Shown here: one piece after another, positions 17,330 through 18,215 of the stretch
Position numbering within the stretch: the first letter of the stretch is position 1
Layout of the letters: each line of letters starts with the position of its first letter
Source of the DNA: Amoebophrya sp. AT5.2
Taxonomy: Eukaryota > Sar > Dinophyceae > Syndiniales > Amoebophryaceae
DNA length: 18,215 nt
Assembly: GCA_005223375.1 (NCBI GenBank)
Contig: RXOD01004797.1
Span: 1 to 18,215, forward strand
Direction of reading: 5' to 3'
Translations under genes and position numbers: made by a program
Notes under the pieces: model-generated
Databases searched by the model: none
The model's input: the letters and a program-made list of their open reading frames with translations, nothing else
What the model was told of the DNA's origin: nothing

Positions 17330-18215
17330 GATCGGAAGCCTATGACGATGATGATTTACCTAGTATAAATTGTGGCGGTAGTAGTGGCCAAGAGCACGAC
17401 GACAGCGGCACACATCATCATGCTTTCAAACTCGTAGAAGCTGAATGAAAATAAATGAGGCGAAGATCTCAGAATCAATAGCAACTACAGCCAAGCAAGT
17501 GAGTGGTTAAGGTGCCAACTTACACTTGTGGGACTGGGAGCGCTACCTCTCGCTTTACTTGGTCTGGCTCTGGCTACTTATATGTGTGCTTTTCTAGTGT
17601 GCGAGAGCTTCTTGCTAGCTGCTATCTTTGTCGAGAAAAAAATGGAGAAGGCCAGTATCTCTAGCACGTAGGTATCAAAACCACGACACATCTACCTGCA
17701 CTGAAAGTACGACGCATCATCTTGCTCTCATTGACCAGCGCTGATCAGATCAATCAGAAAAGAACCAGAAAAGGATCAAGCCAGTCACTTGCTCCAAGTC
17801 GACACACGCCACGAATGCGCTGCTCGATCGGATCGCGTCCACAGAGGGCCACGTGGTCGAACTCGAGCGTCGAGTTACAATTTGAACGCACGCACAAACT
17901 CAAACATTTCTCGCGCAGCTAAAAAGCGTCATTGATACACCATTTTCTTAGCATGTCCAATGCCAGCATCATCTTGACCTTCGTGTTCGTGTCACGAGTA
18001 AAAAGCTTAACTTGCTGTGTAACTGTATATGTTTGTCATATAGTCTGAAATCAATGTGACGAGTAGTTGCTTCGAGAGTGGCGATCGATGATTACATTAC
18101 ATTACATTGGTTTTCATTTTTTCTTGCGTGGGAATCAATCGTGGGCCCCCCCTCCACCGGGACCGAAACACGAAAGAGCGAGAACAAAAACGATGCGAAG
18201 GCGCCCTCCTCAGTC
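17330..18215. other. Non-coding region upstream of the helicase
   Basis: About 890 bases with no convincing gene on either strand, more AT-rich than the coding parts. They include a short ATTAC tandem repeat near 18091. They probably contain the helicase promoter and possibly the 3' end of an upstream gene. Confidence 0.5.
18091..18108. repeat. Short tandem repeat, ATTAC x3.6
   Basis: Three perfect ATTAC units plus ATT, in AT-rich non-coding DNA. A simple microsatellite; no role proposed. Confidence 0.75.

Noticed and set aside
17495..17580. tRNA-like AGTGGTTAAGG box near 17502
   Set aside because: It looks like a Ser/Leu tRNA D-arm, but no matching B-box (GGTTCGA-type) or acceptor pairing is visible nearby.
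17722..17922. Plus-strand open frame of 66 codons near the right edge
   Set aside because: Short, no recognisable motif, in AT-rich non-coding sequence and against the strand of all other genes.

Overview
The window looks like nuclear DNA of a protist, most likely an alveolate of the dinoflagellate or Syndiniales type. Genes are intron-rich, all recognisable coding sequence lies on the minus strand, proteins are full of low-complexity Ser/Gly/Ala tracts, and one gene carries organellar-type helical repeats of the kind common in alveolates. The clearest lineage hint is an intron made of a transposon-like 'introner' (terminal inverted repeats, 5-bp target duplication, non-GT-AG boundaries). This resembles the introners reported in the parasitic dinoflagellate Amoebophrya. 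The taxon is inference; no marker gene is present.

Layout on the minus strand, in order of transcription (right to left): (1) 17330-18215, no gene seen. (2) 17329-13682, a two-exon superfamily II helicase with a C-terminal helicase-associated (HA) domain. (3) 13024-13681, intergenic. (4) 12960 (or 13023) to 10834, a two-exon PLP-dependent decarboxylase of the ornithine/diaminopimelate decarboxylase fold, with an N-terminal hydrophobic signal. (5) 9957-10833, intergenic. (6) 9956 to beyond base 1, reconstructed as one very large gene of at least 11 exons (about 2,690 codons in the window). Its first ~2,000 residues are low-complexity and its C-terminal part is an array of ~37-39-residue helical repeats resembling the heptatricopeptide (HPR/OPR-like) RNA-binding proteins of alveolate organelles. 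A gene caller could split it into several models, but all chosen junctions keep phase.

The most notable object is the 386-bp element at 2051-2436. It is bounded by imperfect 21-bp inverted repeats that both end in TTACAG and is flanked by the 5-bp direct repeat GACTG (minus-strand reading). Removing it with one repeat copy restores the reading frame and the helical-repeat spacing. A second copy of the same family occupies bases 1-160, interrupting the same gene further downstream, with its far end outside the window.

The three genes show no shared pathway. The helicase acts on nucleic acid, the decarboxylase is metabolic (polyamine or lysine type), and the giant protein is probably an RNA-binding factor.
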